Shown: positions 1-8,484 of the stretch, one piece after another
How the letters are laid out: every line of letters starts with the position of its first letter
How positions within the stretch are numbered: the stretch's first letter is position 1
Source of the DNA: Bacteroidota bacterium
GTDB taxonomy: Bacteria; Bacteroidota; Bacteroidia; Flavobacteriales_F; PHOS-HE28
Assembly (NCBI GenBank): GCA_018267055.1
Contig: JAFDZF010000020.1
Coordinates: 1-32,867, forward strand
DNA length: 32,867 bases
Direction: 5' to 3'
Translations under genes and position numbers: made by a program
Notes under the pieces: generated by a model
Told to the model about the DNA's origin: nothing
The model's database searches: none
Seen by the model: only the letters and a program-made list of their open reading frames with translations

Positions 1-3000
1 CGCAGGTCCTCCAGCTGCTGCAGCGCGATCTCGCTGCGCAGGCGGGCGGCCTTGGTGCGCGCGCCCTGGCCCGAGCCGGGGAGCGGGATGGACGCCCCGA
101 GCAGGTAGCCCGTGAACGGCGACACATGGTCGAGCGTCTGGTAGAAGGCCCCGCCTTGCAGCGACGGCGCCCACTGGCTGCGCTCCAGCCGCCACTCCTC
201 TTCGGCGAGCGCGGCGCGCCGCGCTTCCTGCGCGAGCAGGGGGTCGGTGCCGCCGCCGGCATCGGGCGCGCGGGCCAGGGCGGCGAGCGAGGCCCCATCG
301 GGCACGGCGCCGTCCAGCGCTCCGGACCAGCGTTCCACCTCGGCGGCATAGGCCAGCAGGTCGCTCTCGGCCTGCCGGCGCTGCACGCGGATGCCGTCCG
401 CGCTGCCCTGTGCCGAGAGCTTCTCCAGCCGTCCCGTCTCCCCCAGCTCGAACCGGCGCGCCGCGAAGGCCGCGAGCGAGGCATAGGAGCTGTCGAGCCG
501 CTGGAGCAGGCGCACCTGCTCGGCGCCCATCGCCCATTGCGCATAGGCCCCACCGGCGCTCTCCTTCACCAGGGACCGCATGGTCACCTGCTCCTGCTCG
601 GCCAGGCGCAGGCTCTCCTTCAGGAAGCTCGCGCGCTGCGCGATCACCGTGGGGAAATCGATGCCGGTGAGCGCCTGCACGTTGACGTCGCTCAGCGCGC
701 TGTTGATCTGCCCGTGCTGCAGTTGGGCGCTGATGGGGGCCAACGCGAACGCGGTCTTCCGCAAGGCGTCCTGCTGCTGCACGTTCAGCTCGGCGGCGAT
801 CATCGCCGGATGCGTGCGCAGCGCCCGTTCCACCGCGCTGTCCAGCGGCAGCACCGGGGCCTGCGCCCGGGCCGCCGGGGCCAGGCCCGCCAGCAGCAGG
901 GCCATCGCCACGGGAACAGCGGGGATGCCGCCCTTCCGCTTCCGCGTGAACACGAGGTGGTAAAGCACCGGCAGCACGGCCAGGGTGAGCAGCGTGGAGC
1001 TGAGGAGCCCGCCGATGACCACCGTGGCCAGCGGGCGCTGCACCTCACTGCCCTCGCTGTTGCTGAGCGCCATGGGCAGGAAACCGAGCGAGGCCACCGC
1101 GGCCGTGGCCAGTACCGGGCGCAGCCGCGCCAGCGTGCCACGCACCACCCGCTCGGTGACGTCGGTGACGCCCTCGGCCTTCAATGCGTTGAAGAAGCCG
1201 ATGAGCACGATGCCGTTCAGCACCGCCACGCCGAAGAGCGCGATGAAGCCCACGCCCGCGCTGATGCTGAAGTCCAGCCCACGCGCCCACAGCGCGAACA
1301 CCCCGCCGATGGCCGCCAGCGGTACGGCGCTGAAGATGATGAGCGCTTCCTTGACGGACCGGAAGGTGAAGAAGAGCAGCACGAAGATCAGCGCGAGCGC
1401 GAGCGGCACCGTGAGCAGCAGGCGCGCGCTGGCGTCCTGCAGGTTCTTGAAGGTGCCGCCGTACGCCACGAAGTAGCCCGTGGGCAGCACCAGCCCGCCC
1501 TCGATGGCGGCCTTGATGTCGAGCGCCACGCTCTGGATGTCACGCCCCCGCGCGTTGGCCTCCACCACGATGCGGCGCGCGCCGTTCTCGCGGCTCACCT
1601 GTGCGGGCGCGCTGCGGAAGCCGATGGACGCCAGCTGGCCCAGCGGCATCTGCGCGCCGTTGGGCAAGGGCACCAGGATGTTCCTCACCTTGTCGGCATC
1701 GGCGTCGCGCATGCCCGCCATGCGCACCACCAGGTCGAAGCGGCGCTCGCCCTCATACACCACGCCCGCCTTGCCGCCCGCGAGCGCCGTGTTGAGCACG
1801 CGGTTCAGGTCGGCGATGTTCAGGCCGTACTGCGCGACGCGCTCCCGGTCGTAATCCACCACCAGCTGCGGCATGCCCACCACCTGCTCCACCTTGACGT
1901 CCGCGGCGCCGGGGACCGACGCGATGAGCGCCGCCACCTGCCGGCCGCTCGCGTAGAGCTTGTCCAGGTCGTCGCCGTAGATCTTCACGGCGATGTCGCT
2001 CTTCACGCCCGCGATCAGCTCGTTGAAGCGCATCTGGATCGGCTGCTCGAAGCTGAGGTTCATGCCCGGCACCACGCCCATGCGCTCGCTCATCAGGGAG
2101 GCCAGGTGCTCGCGGTCCTTGGTGGTGGTCCACTCGTCCTTGTCCTTTAGCACGATGATCAGGTCCTGGCTCTCCACGGGCATGGGGTCGGTGGGGATCT
2201 CGCTCGACCCGATCTTGCCCACCACCTCCTTCACCTCGGGGAACTCCGCCCGGAGGATCCGCGCCAGATCATCGCTCACCTGGATGCTCTGCGAGAGGTT
2301 GCTGCCCTGCCGGATGGTGACGTTGGTGGCGAAGTCGCCCTCGTCCAGCTCGGGGATGAACTCGCCGCCCAGGCGGCCGAAGACCATCATCGCCGCGGCG
2401 AACAGCACCAGGGCGGAGCCCACCACCCACGCGCGGCGGCGCAGCATCGCGGTGAGCCGCGGGGTGTACCAGCGCTGCAGCCGGTGCACCATACGCTCGC
2501 TCCAGCTCTCGCCCGCCGGCACACGACGGCCAAGGAAGAGCGCGGAGGCCCAGGGCACGTAGGTGAGGCTGAGCAGCAGCGCGCCCACGATAGCGAAGCT
2601 CACCGTGAAGGCCATCGGCCGGAACATCTTGCCCTCGACGCCGGCGAGGGTGAAGATGGGCACGTACACGATGAGGATGATGACCTGCCCGAACACCGCG
2701 CTGCGCATGATCGTGCCCGCGCCCTTCACCGTCTGCTCGTCCAGTTGCTGGCGCGTGAGCAGCTGGCCGGGGAAGCGCTGGTGCAGCGCGAACATGAGGC
2801 CCTCCACCACGATCACCGCCCCGTCCACGATGAGGCCGAAGTCCAGCGCGCCCATGCTCATCAGGTTGGCGCTCTGCCCCGCGATCACCATCGCCGAGAT
2901 GGCGAAGAGCAGGCTCAGCGGGATCACGCTCGCCACGATCAGCCCGGCCCGCCAGTTGCCCAGCACCACCACCAGCACGCCGATCACGATCAGCGCGCCC

Positions 3001-4040
3001 AGCAGCAGGTTCTCCTCCACCGTGCCGATGGTCTTGCCCACCAGCTTGGTGCGGTCCACGAACGCGTCCACGTGCACGCCCTCCGGCAGGCTGTGCTCCA
3101 CCTCGGCCATGCGCTCCTTCACGGCGGTCACCGTCCGCAGCGCGTTCGCCCCCTTCAGCATCAGCACCACCCCGCCCACCGCCTCCCCTTCGCCATTGCG
3201 CGTCATGGCCCCGTAGCGGACGGCATGCCCGAAGCGCACCTCCGCCACATCGCGCACGCGCACCGGGCTCCCGCCCCGCGCGCTCACCACGATGTCCTCC
3301 ACGTCCTTCAGCGACGAAACGATGCCCTCGCCCCGGATGAAGTAGATGTTCGGCCCCTTCTCGATGTAGCTGCCCCCCGTATTGGCGTTGTTCCGCTCCA
3401 GCGCGTTGAACACGTCGATCAGGGCCAGGCCCGCGCCCGCGAGGCGCCGCGCGTCCACCGCCACTTCGTACTGCTTCAGCAGCCCGCCGAAGCTGCTCAC
3501 GTCGATCACCCCGGGAACGCCGAGCAGCTGCCTGCGCACGATCCAATCCTGCAAGGTGCGCAGCTCCATCAGGTCGTACATGCCCCTGTGCGCGCTGTCC
3601 ACCGCGAGGGTGTACTGGTAGATCTCGCCCAGGCCCGTGGTGGCGGGGGAGATCTCGGGCGTGCCATAGCCGGCGGGGATGTCTTCCTGGGCCAGCGTGA
3701 TGCGCTCGTCGACATACTGCCGCGCGATGTTCACCGGCACCTCGTCCTTGAACACCACGGTGATGACCGAAAGGCCGCTGCGCGAGACGCTGCGCAGCTC
3801 CAACACATCGGGGATGTTCTTGAACGCCTGCTCCAGCGGGAAGGTGATGAACTGCTCCACCTCCTGCGTGGCCAGCGAGGGGGCGACGGTGTTCACCAGC
3901 ACCTGGTTGTTGGTCACGTCCGGCAGGGCGTCGATGGGCAGCCGGGTGACGGAGTACGCGCCCCAGCCCACCAGGGCCAGGAGCAACAAGCCGGTGATGA
4001 GCTTGTTGTGCACGCTGAACGAAATGATGCGATCGATCAT
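1..4040 (-). CDS. CzcA/CusA-family heavy-metal RND efflux pump fused to a TolC-like outer-membrane efflux domain (partial, C-terminus beyond the left edge)
   Basis: This is the inner-membrane proton/metal antiporter of a tripartite efflux system, with an outer-membrane factor domain on the same chain. 1346 codons are visible and the frame stays open to the left edge. The N-terminus reads MIDRIISFSVHNKLITG, typical of HME-RND proteins. The TM4 motif LDFGLIVDGAVIVVE carries D400 and D406, the proton-relay pair of CzcA, so a divalent-cation (Zn/Co/Cd/Ni) pump is more likely than a Cu/Ag CusA. The usual Asn after VE is Gly here. The RND part ends near residue 1030. Residues 1033-1059 (RKRKGG, a hydrophobic run, then ARA-QAP) look like an internal signal peptide, and TolC-type helical sequence (AVERALRTHPAMIAAELN) follows. 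The membrane-fusion subunit is not in view and probably lies beyond the left edge. The small His-rich gene upstream is in the same direction. Family assignment is secure; substrate is inferred. Confidence 0.93.
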   Translation of the reverse strand, partial: MIDRIISFSVHNKLITGLLLLALVGWGAYSVTRLPIDALPDVTNNQVLVNTVAPSLATQEVEQFITFPLEQAFKNIPDVLELRSVSRSGLSVITVVFKDEVPVNIARQYVDERITLAQEDIPAGYGTPEISPATTGLGEIYQYTLAVDSAHRGMYDLMELRTLQDWIVRRQLLGVPGVIDVSSFGGLLKQYEVAVDARRLAGAGLALIDVFNALERNNANTGGSYIEKGPNIYFIRGEGIVSSLKDVEDIVVSARGGSPVRVRDVAEVRFGHAVRYGAMTRNGEGEAVGGVVLMLKGANALRTVTAVKERMAEVEHSLPEGVHVDAFVDRTKLVGKTIGTVEENLLLGALIVIGVLVVVLGNWRAGLIVASVIPLSLLFAISAMVIAGQSANLMSMGALDFGLIVDGAVIVVEGLMFALHQRFPGQLLTRQQLDEQTVKGAGTIMRSAVFGQVIILIVYVPIFTLAGVEGKMFRPMAFTVSFAIVGALLLSLTYVPWASALFLGRRVPAGESWSERMVHRLQRWYTPRLTAMLRRRAWVVGSALVLFAAAMMVFGRLGGEFIPELDEGDFATNVTIRQGSNLSQSIQVSDDLARILRAEFPEVKEVVGKIGSSEIPTDPMPVESQDLIIVLKDKDEWTTTKDREHLASLMSERMGVVPGMNLSFEQPIQMRFNELIAGVKSDIAVKIYGDDLDKLYASGRQVAALIASVPGAADVKVEQVVGMPQLVVDYDRERVAQYGLNIADLNRVLNTALAGGKAGVVYEGERRFDLVVRMAGMRDADADKVRNILVPLPNGAQMPLGQLASIGFRSAPAQVSRENGARRIVVEANARGRDIQSVALDIKAAIEGGLVLPTGYFVAYGGTFKNLQDASARLLLTVPLALALIFVLLFFTFRSVKEALIIFSAVPLAAIGGVFALWARGLDFSISAGVGFIALFGVAVLNGIVLIGFFNALKAEGVTDVTERVVRGTLARLRPVLATAAVASLGFLPMALSNSEGSEVQRPLATVVIGGLLSSTLLTLAVLPVLYHLVFTRKRKGGIPAVPVAMALLLAGLAPAARAQAPVLPLDSAVERALRTHPAMIAAELNVQQQDALRKTAFALAPISAQLQHGQINSALSDVNVQALTGIDFPTVIAQRASFLKESLRLAEQEQVTMRSLVKESAGGAYAQWAMGAEQVRLLQRLDSSYASLAAFAARRFELGETGRLEKLSAQGSADGIRVQRRQAESDLLAYAAEVERWSGALDGAVPDGASLAALARAPDAGGGTDPLLAQEARRAALAEEEWRLERSQWAPSLQGGAFYQTLDHVSPFTGYLLGASIPLPGSGQGARTKAARLRSEIALQQLEDL

Positions 4041-4054
4041 GGATGGATCAACAG

Positions 4055-4071
4055 GGACGGCGGCGCCGTCC
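4055..4071. other. Perfect stem-loop upstream of the RND pump gene
   Basis: GGACGGC and GCCGTCC form a perfect 7-bp stem with a 3-nt loop, ending 14 nt before the pump start codon on the minus strand. It lies in the 116-nt gap after the His-rich protein gene. No T-tract follows, so it is not a classical terminator. It could be an mRNA stem or an operator. Function unknown. Confidence 0.4.
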
Positions 4072-4156
4072 GGAGGTGGATGAAGAAGGACAGGTCAGCG
4101 GCGTGGACGTCCGTACCGACGCGCACGCCCGTGCCGGGCGGGGACCCGGGGCTGGA

Positions 4157-4534
4157 TCAGGCCTTGGGGGGCTGCCAGATGTCGCGGCCCAGGAGGAAGG
4201 AATAGTCCTGGTCCCGGGGGATGGGCCGGTCGTCCTTTTCCGCCACGGCCCGCAGGGGAAGGCCCATGCTCGGCTCCGGCACGCCGATCTGCAGGGCGTG
4301 CGTCATGCACTCGTGGTCGCAGTGGAACGGCAGGTCATGGTCCTCATGCCCGCCCTCGTCGTGCGTGGCGTTGAAATAATGGAGGTCCAGGAACGCCAGC
4401 AGGCCCATGTGGCCCGCCTGGTGCCGGTGCTCGCTCCAATGCGCGAAGAACGCCGGCAGCTTCAGGAACTGGTGCAGTTCGGCGGAGGAGCACAGGTAGG
4501 CCCCCAGCACCAGAACGGCGATCCAGCGTCCCAT
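4157..4534 (-). CDS. Small His-rich exported protein associated with the RND metal-efflux locus
   Basis: A 125-residue protein with an N-terminal hydrophobic segment (WIAVLVLGAYLCSSA) that looks like a signal peptide or single anchor. The mature part is rich in His and acidic residues: HWSEHRHQAGH around 32-42, then HYFNATHDEGGHEDHD and FHCDHECMTH around 52-80. This suggests periplasmic metal binding. I recall similar short proteins with an ELHQFLKLPAF-like start beside CzcA/CusA genes in other Bacteroidota, but no experimentally defined function. It precedes the pump gene by 116 nt on the same strand, so co-transcription is plausible. A role as metal chaperone or sensor is inference from composition and context only. 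Confidence 0.8.
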   Translation of the reverse strand: MGRWIAVLVLGAYLCSSAELHQFLKLPAFFAHWSEHRHQAGHMGLLAFLDLHYFNATHDEGGHEDHDLPFHCDHECMTHALQIGVPEPSMGLPLRAVAEKDDRPIPRDQDYSFLLGRDIWQPPKA

Positions 4535-4585
4535 GTCCGCGAAGGTAGTCCTTGAACGGGGAACGCGCCGCCATGTTGCGTCCGC

Positions 4586-5032
4586 TCACAGCGCCCGCAC
4601 CGCCCCGATCAGCACCGCGTACCGCAGCGCCTTCCCGATGAACATCAGCACGGCCACCGGCACCGGCCGCGCCCGGAAGAGCCCCAGCGCGATGGCGATG
4701 GGATCGCCCACCACGGGCAGCCAGCACAGCAGCGCGCCCCAGGGCCCGTAGCGCTGCACGAACGCCTGCCAGCGGGCGCCCCGCGCCGGGTCCACCCGGA
4801 GCCAGCGGAGCGTGCGGCCCTCCGGCAGCCAGCGGCCCAGCCCGTAGTTGGTGAGGCCGCCGAGGGTGTTGCCCAGGCTGGCGACGCCCCACAGCGACAG
4901 GCTGCTCCAGGGCCCTTGCAGCATCAGCACCAGCAGGGCCTCGGAGCTGAACGGCAGCACCGTGGCCGCCAGGAAGGACGCCAGGAACAGGCCGGGCAGT
5001 CCCAGGTCCGTCCAGCCCATGCCGATCTCCAT
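4586..5032 (-). CDS. YqaA/DedA-type (SNARE-associated/VTT family) membrane protein
   Basis: A 148-residue integral membrane protein. The N-terminal LFLASFLAATVLPFSSEALLVLML matches the YqaA pattern of a first helix ending in a conserved LP-xSSE motif. A Gly-rich region follows (ASLGNTLGGLTNYGLGRWL), then the family's pre-helix motif RYGPWGALLCWLPVVGDPIAIALGLFR. The wider VTT/DedA superfamily handles lipid scrambling or undecaprenyl-phosphate recycling; the role of the YqaA branch is poorly defined. I chose the ATG at 5032 because the first helix follows directly. An upstream in-frame ATG at 5083 would add an Arg-rich stretch unlike the family, and the ATG at 5020 is also possible. The gene is divergent from the barrel gene at 5119. 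Confidence 0.8.
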   Translation of the reverse strand: MEIGMGWTDLGLPGLFLASFLAATVLPFSSEALLVLMLQGPWSSLSLWGVASLGNTLGGLTNYGLGRWLPEGRTLRWLRVDPARGARWQAFVQRYGPWGALLCWLPVVGDPIAIALGLFRARPVPVAVLMFIGKALRYAVLIGAVRAL

Positions 5033-5118
5033 CGCCGCAAAGGTGCCGAACCTCCGTCCGCCGCGGGCATAGCGGTTTGGCACGGGATCCGGAAGGACCC
5101 TCCCCGACCACCTTCCCC

Positions 5119-5796
5119 ATGCGCGCCTTCCTGTTCGCTTCCGGCCTCCTGGCCCTCTGCCCCGCCCACGCCCAACCGCCCGGCTTCCAAGGCTCCCTCG
5201 GCGGCACCGTGGGCCTGAGCGTGCCCACGGGCGAGTTCGGCCGTACCTGGGGAAAGAACATGGCCACGTTCGGCGGGCACCTGGCCTTCCCGCTGGGCAT
5301 CCTCCCCCTGCAAGGGGGCTTCGCCTTCGACTACAGCCGGATGGGACAAAGCCAGGAGACCGTGCCCATCACCGATGCCTCCCTGGGCGCCACCGAGGGC
5401 GACCTGCGGGTGCGGGCCAAGGTGCTGAGCTACCACCCGCTGCTGCGCCTCAGCCCCCTGAAGGGCAAGGTGCGGCCCTACGTGGACGCCATGGCCGGCT
5501 TCCGGCACTTCAGCACGGTGACCACCATCCGGGTGGACGGCCTGGAGGATGCCTACAGCACCGAGCGCAACAGCAGCGACCTCGCCTTCAGCACCGGCTG
5601 GGCGGCGGGCGTGATGGTGACCTGGGGCGGCGTCGCCTACGTGGAGGCCCGCGTGGAGCGCTTCAACAGCGGCAAGGCCACCTATGTGGACCCGGCCTCC
5701 ATCTCGGTGAGCGACCAGGGCACGGTGGCCTTCAACACCCTCACCAGCAACACCGATGCGGTGAACGTGCTGCTCGGCATCGGCCTCCGGTTCTGA
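5119..5796 (+). CDS. Outer-membrane beta-barrel protein
   Basis: A 225-residue protein with a clear signal peptide (MRAFLFASGLLALCPAHA, cleavage before QPPG). The remainder is alternating, Gly- and aromatic-rich sequence typical of 8- to 10-stranded barrels: FGGHLAFPLGILPLQGGFAFDYSRMG, KVRPYVDAMAGFRHFSTV, FSTGWAAGVMVTWGGVAYVEARVERF. It ends in the terminal strand AVNVLLGIGLRF, whose final Phe is the usual outer-membrane assembly signal. An upstream in-frame ATG at 5077 is rejected because it would precede the signal peptide by 14 residues. It resembles generic outer membrane beta-barrel (OmpW/OmpA-like) domain proteins. No specific substrate can be named. Confidence 0.82.
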   Translation: MRAFLFASGLLALCPAHAQPPGFQGSLGGTVGLSVPTGEFGRTWGKNMATFGGHLAFPLGILPLQGGFAFDYSRMGQSQETVPITDASLGATEGDLRVRAKVLSYHPLLRLSPLKGKVRPYVDAMAGFRHFSTVTTIRVDGLEDAYSTERNSSDLAFSTGWAAGVMVTWGGVAYVEARVERFNSGKATYVDPASISVSDQGTVAFNTLTSNTDAVNVLLGIGLRF

Positions 5797-5799
5797 GGG

Positions 5800-5816
5800 G
5801 GTTATGCGCCATAACC
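5800..5816. other. Perfect inverted repeat between the barrel gene and purH
   Basis: GGTTATG and CATAACC flank a 3-nt CGC spacer, starting 3 nt after the barrel gene stop. There is no T-run, so intrinsic termination would be weak. The near-palindromic form also suits a regulator operator upstream of purH, whose start is 80 nt away. Function undecided. Confidence 0.4.
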
Positions 5817-5874
5817 TGTTGGTAACACGCTGAAAAGGCCTTCGCCGTCCGTCACGGCCCACGGGGCGCGAGAG

Positions 5875-5882
5875 TAAACTTG
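5875..5882 (+). promoter_or_regulatory. Possible Bacteroidota -7 box of purH
   Basis: TAAACTTG matches the Bacteroidota -7 consensus TAnnTTTG at all but one position and lies 14 nt before the purH ATG. I found no convincing -33 TTTG at the expected spacing, so this is a tentative call. Confidence 0.3.
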
Positions 5883-5896
5883 CGCAGCGAAAAAGC

Positions 5897-7411
5897 ATGT
5901 CTGACGGCACCAAGCGCATCCAAAGCGCCCTGATATCGGTCTACCACAAGGATGGTCTGGCCCCGATCATCCACGAGCTCCATCGTCTCCAGGTGCGCCT
6001 ATACAGCACCGGGGGCACCCAGACGTTCATCGAGCAGCTGGGCGTGCCGGTGACCCCGGTGGAGGAGCTCACCACCTACCCCAGCATCCTCGGGGGGCGC
6101 GTGAAGACGCTCCACCCCAAGGTCTTCGGCGGCATCTTGGGCCGGCGCGGGCTGGAGAGCGACGTGGCCCAGCTGGAGGAGTACGCCATCCCCCCCATCG
6201 ACCTGGTGGTGGTGGACCTCTACCCCTTCGAGGCCACGGTGGCCGCGGACACGACGGGGGAAGAGGCGGCCATCATCGAGAAGATCGACATCGGCGGCAT
6301 CTCCCTGATCCGCGCCGCCGCGAAGAACTACGAGGACGTGGTGATCGTGCCCAGCCAGGCGCAATACCCCGACCTGCTGCGGATCCTGAAGGCCCAGGAC
6401 GGCACCACCACCTGGGCCGAACGCCGGGCCCTCGCCGCCGAGGCCTTCCGGGTGAGCGCCCATTACGACAGCCGCATCCACGGATGGTTCGTGGACGACC
6501 GGAACGTGCACGTGCTGCGCTACGGCGAGAACCCGCACCAGGCGGCCACCTTCACCGGCGACCTGGACGGCCTCTTCGAGCAGCTGAACGGCAAGGACCT
6601 CAGCTACAACAACCTGCTGGACCTGGACGCCGCACTGGAGCTGATCGACGACCTGGCCACGCTGGACGGGACGCCCTTCGCCGTCCTCAAGCACAACAAC
6701 GCCTGCGGGGCCGCCGTCCGCCCCACGGTGCTGGAGGCCTGGGAGGCCGCGCTCGCCGGCGACCCCGTGAGCGCGTTCGGCGGGGTGCTGATCACCACCG
6801 CCCCCATCGATGCGGCCACCGCCGCGGCCATCGACACGATCTTCTTCGAGATCGTCTGCGCCCCGGACTACACGCCGGAGGCCCTGGCCACGCTGCGGAA
6901 GAAGAAGAACCGCATCATCCTGAAGCGCCGCCCCGCGGCCCGGCCCACGCGCAAGCTGCGCACCGCGCTGAACGGCATCCTCGCCCAGGCGCCGGACGAC
7001 TTGACGGAAAGCGTAACGAACATGCCCTCCGTTACGAAAAAGGCCCCGACGGCATCGGAGCTGGACGACCTCGTGTTCGCGAACATCCTTGTGAAGCACA
7101 CCAAGAGCAACGCCATCGTGCTGGCGAAGGGCGCGCAGCTGCTGGCCAGCGGCACCGGCCAGACCAGCCGCGTGGACGCGCTGGAGCAGGCCATCGCCAA
7201 GGCCGGCAAGTTCGGCTTCGACCTGCACGGCGCCGTGATGGCCAGCGACGCGTTCTTCCCCTTCCCCGACTGCGTGGCCATCGCGGCCGACGCCGGCATC
7301 ACCGCCATCGTGCAGCCCGGCGGCAGCATCCGCGACCAGGAAAGCATCGACGCCTGCGACGCCCGGGGCATCGCCATGAGCATCACCGGAAACCGACACT
7401 TCAAACACTGA
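5897..7411 (+). CDS. purH: Bifunctional AICAR formyltransferase / IMP cyclohydrolase PurH
   Basis: A 504-residue enzyme for the last two steps of purine synthesis: formylation of AICAR by 10-formyl-tetrahydrofolate, then ring closure to IMP. The N-terminal MGS-like cyclohydrolase domain (about 1-150) shows [23 protein letters not shown] and [20 protein letters not shown]. The transformylase part shows [30 protein letters not shown], the catalytic Lys-His pair K265-H266 in [36 protein letters not shown] and [13 protein letters not shown]. It ends in [24 protein letters not shown]. Length and motifs are complete. mreB follows after 10 nt, so the cell-shape genes may be read through from here; this neighbourhood recurs in Bacteroidota. 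Confidence 0.98.
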   Translation: MSDGTKRIQSALISVYHKDGLAPIIHELHRLQVRLYSTGGTQTFIEQLGVPVTPVEELTTYPSILGGRVKTLHPKVFGGILGRRGLESDVAQLEEYAIPPIDLVVVDLYPFEATVAADTTGEEAAIIEKIDIGGISLIRAAAKNYEDVVIVPSQAQYPDLLRILKAQDGTTTWAERRALAAEAFRVSAHYDSRIHGWFVDDRNVHVLRYGENPHQAATFTGDLDGLFEQLNGKDLSYNNLLDLDAALELIDDLATLDGTPFAVLKHNNACGAAVRPTVLEAWEAALAGDPVSAFGGVLITTAPIDAATAAAIDTIFFEIVCAPDYTPEALATLRKKKNRIILKRRPAARPTRKLRTALNGILAQAPDDLTESVTNMPSVTKKAPTASELDDLVFANILVKHTKSNAIVLAKGAQLLASGTGQTSRVDALEQAIAKAGKFGFDLHGAVMASDAFFPFPDCVAIAADAGITAIVQPGGSIRDQESIDACDARGIAMSITGNRHFKH

Positions 7412-7421
7412 CCGACCCGCG

Positions 7422-8450
7422 ATGAGCTGGTTCAACAGTTTCTTCACCCAGGAGATCGCGATCGATCTCGGCACGGCCAACACCCTGATCATCTACAATG
7501 ACAAGGTGGTGGTGGACGAGCCCAGCATCGTGGCCAAGGACCGCACCACCGGCAAGGTGATCGCCATCGGCCGCGCCGCCCAGCAGATGCACGGCAAGAC
7601 GCACGAGAACATCAAGACCGTGCGCCCGCTGAAGGACGGGGTGATCGCCGACTTCCAGGCGGCCGAGGACATGATCAAGGGCATGATCAAGATGATCAAG
7701 CCCGGGCGCCAGCTCTTCACCCCCAACCTGCGCATGGTGATCTGCATCCCCAGCGGCATCACCGAGGTGGAGAAGCGCGCGGTGAAGGACAGCGCGGAGC
7801 ACGCCGGCGCCAAGGAGGTGTACCTGATCCACGAGCCCATGGCCGCCGCCATCGGCATCGGCATCGACGTGGAGGAGCCGATGGGCAACATGATCATCGA
7901 CATCGGCGGCGGCACCAGCGAGATCGCCGTGATCGCCCTGGGCGGCATCGTGTGCGACAAGAACATCCGCGTGGCCGGCGACGAGTTCACCCAGGACATC
8001 GAGGAGTACATGCGCCGCCAGCACAACATCCTGGTGGGCGAGCGCACCGCCGAGCAGATCAAGATCGAGGTGGGCAGCGCCATGACGGAGCTGGAGAACG
8101 CCCCCCCGGACTACGCCGTGCGCGGCCGCGACCTGATGACGGGCATCCCCAAGGAGATCACCGTGACCTACAGCGAGATCGCCCAGGCCCTGGACAAATC
8201 GATCAGCAAGATCGAGGAGGCCATCCTGAGCGCGCTGGAGAGCACCCCGCCCGAGCTGAGCGCCGACATCTACAAGACCGGCATCTACCTGGCCGGCGGC
8301 GGCGCGCTGCTGCGCGGGCTGGACAAGCGGATCAGCATCAAGACGAAGCTGCCCGTGCACGTGAGCGAGGACCCGCTGCGCGCCGTGGCCCGCGGCACCG
8401 GCATCGCGCTGAAGAACATCGACCGGTTCCAGTTCCTGATGCGGGAGTGA
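7422..8450 (+). CDS. mreB: Rod shape-determining actin homologue MreB
   Basis: A 342-residue bacterial actin that forms membrane-associated filaments directing sidewall peptidoglycan synthesis. Visible nucleotide-binding motifs are phosphate-1 ([13 protein letters not shown]), phosphate-2 ([19 protein letters not shown]) and the adenosine motif ([15 protein letters not shown]). Other MreB signatures are [36 protein letters not shown] and [16 protein letters not shown]. The short N-terminal [10 protein letters not shown] is probably the membrane-touching segment. Full length for the family. It is the first gene of the mreBCD-mrdA-rodA set, 10 nt after purH. A strong hairpin separates it from mreC. 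Confidence 0.98.
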   Translation: MSWFNSFFTQEIAIDLGTANTLIIYNDKVVVDEPSIVAKDRTTGKVIAIGRAAQQMHGKTHENIKTVRPLKDGVIADFQAAEDMIKGMIKMIKPGRQLFTPNLRMVICIPSGITEVEKRAVKDSAEHAGAKEVYLIHEPMAAAIGIGIDVEEPMGNMIIDIGGGTSEIAVIALGGIVCDKNIRVAGDEFTQDIEEYMRRQHNILVGERTAEQIKIEVGSAMTELENAPPDYAVRGRDLMTGIPKEITVTYSEIAQALDKSISKIEEAILSALESTPPELSADIYKTGIYLAGGGALLRGLDKRISIKTKLPVHVSEDPLRAVARGTGIALKNIDRFQFLMRE

Positions 8451-8455
8451 CGGCG

Positions 8456-8475
8456 GGGCGTGACCCGTCACGCCC
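8456..8475 (+). other. GC-rich stem-loop in the mreB-mreC gap
   Basis: GGGCGTGAC and GTCACGCCC form a perfect 9-bp inverted repeat around CC, physically an 8-bp stem with a CCCG tetraloop. It fills most of the 34-nt gap between the mreB stop (8450) and the mreC ATG (8485). No T-tract follows. It may be an mRNA processing or stability element, or a partial attenuator setting the MreB:MreC ratio; this is inferred from position. Confidence 0.5.
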
Positions 8476-8484
8476 GAACGATCC

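Noticed and set aside
126-2150. A 674-codon plus-strand frame opposite the RND pump
   Set aside because: Low-complexity Arg/His/Gln/Ala-rich translation without domain features, created by the strong third-position GC bias of the real minus-strand gene.
2484-4205. A 573-codon plus-strand frame opposite the RND pump
   Set aside because: Same His/Arg-rich shadow pattern; it runs across the pump start and the leader and has no recognisable motif.
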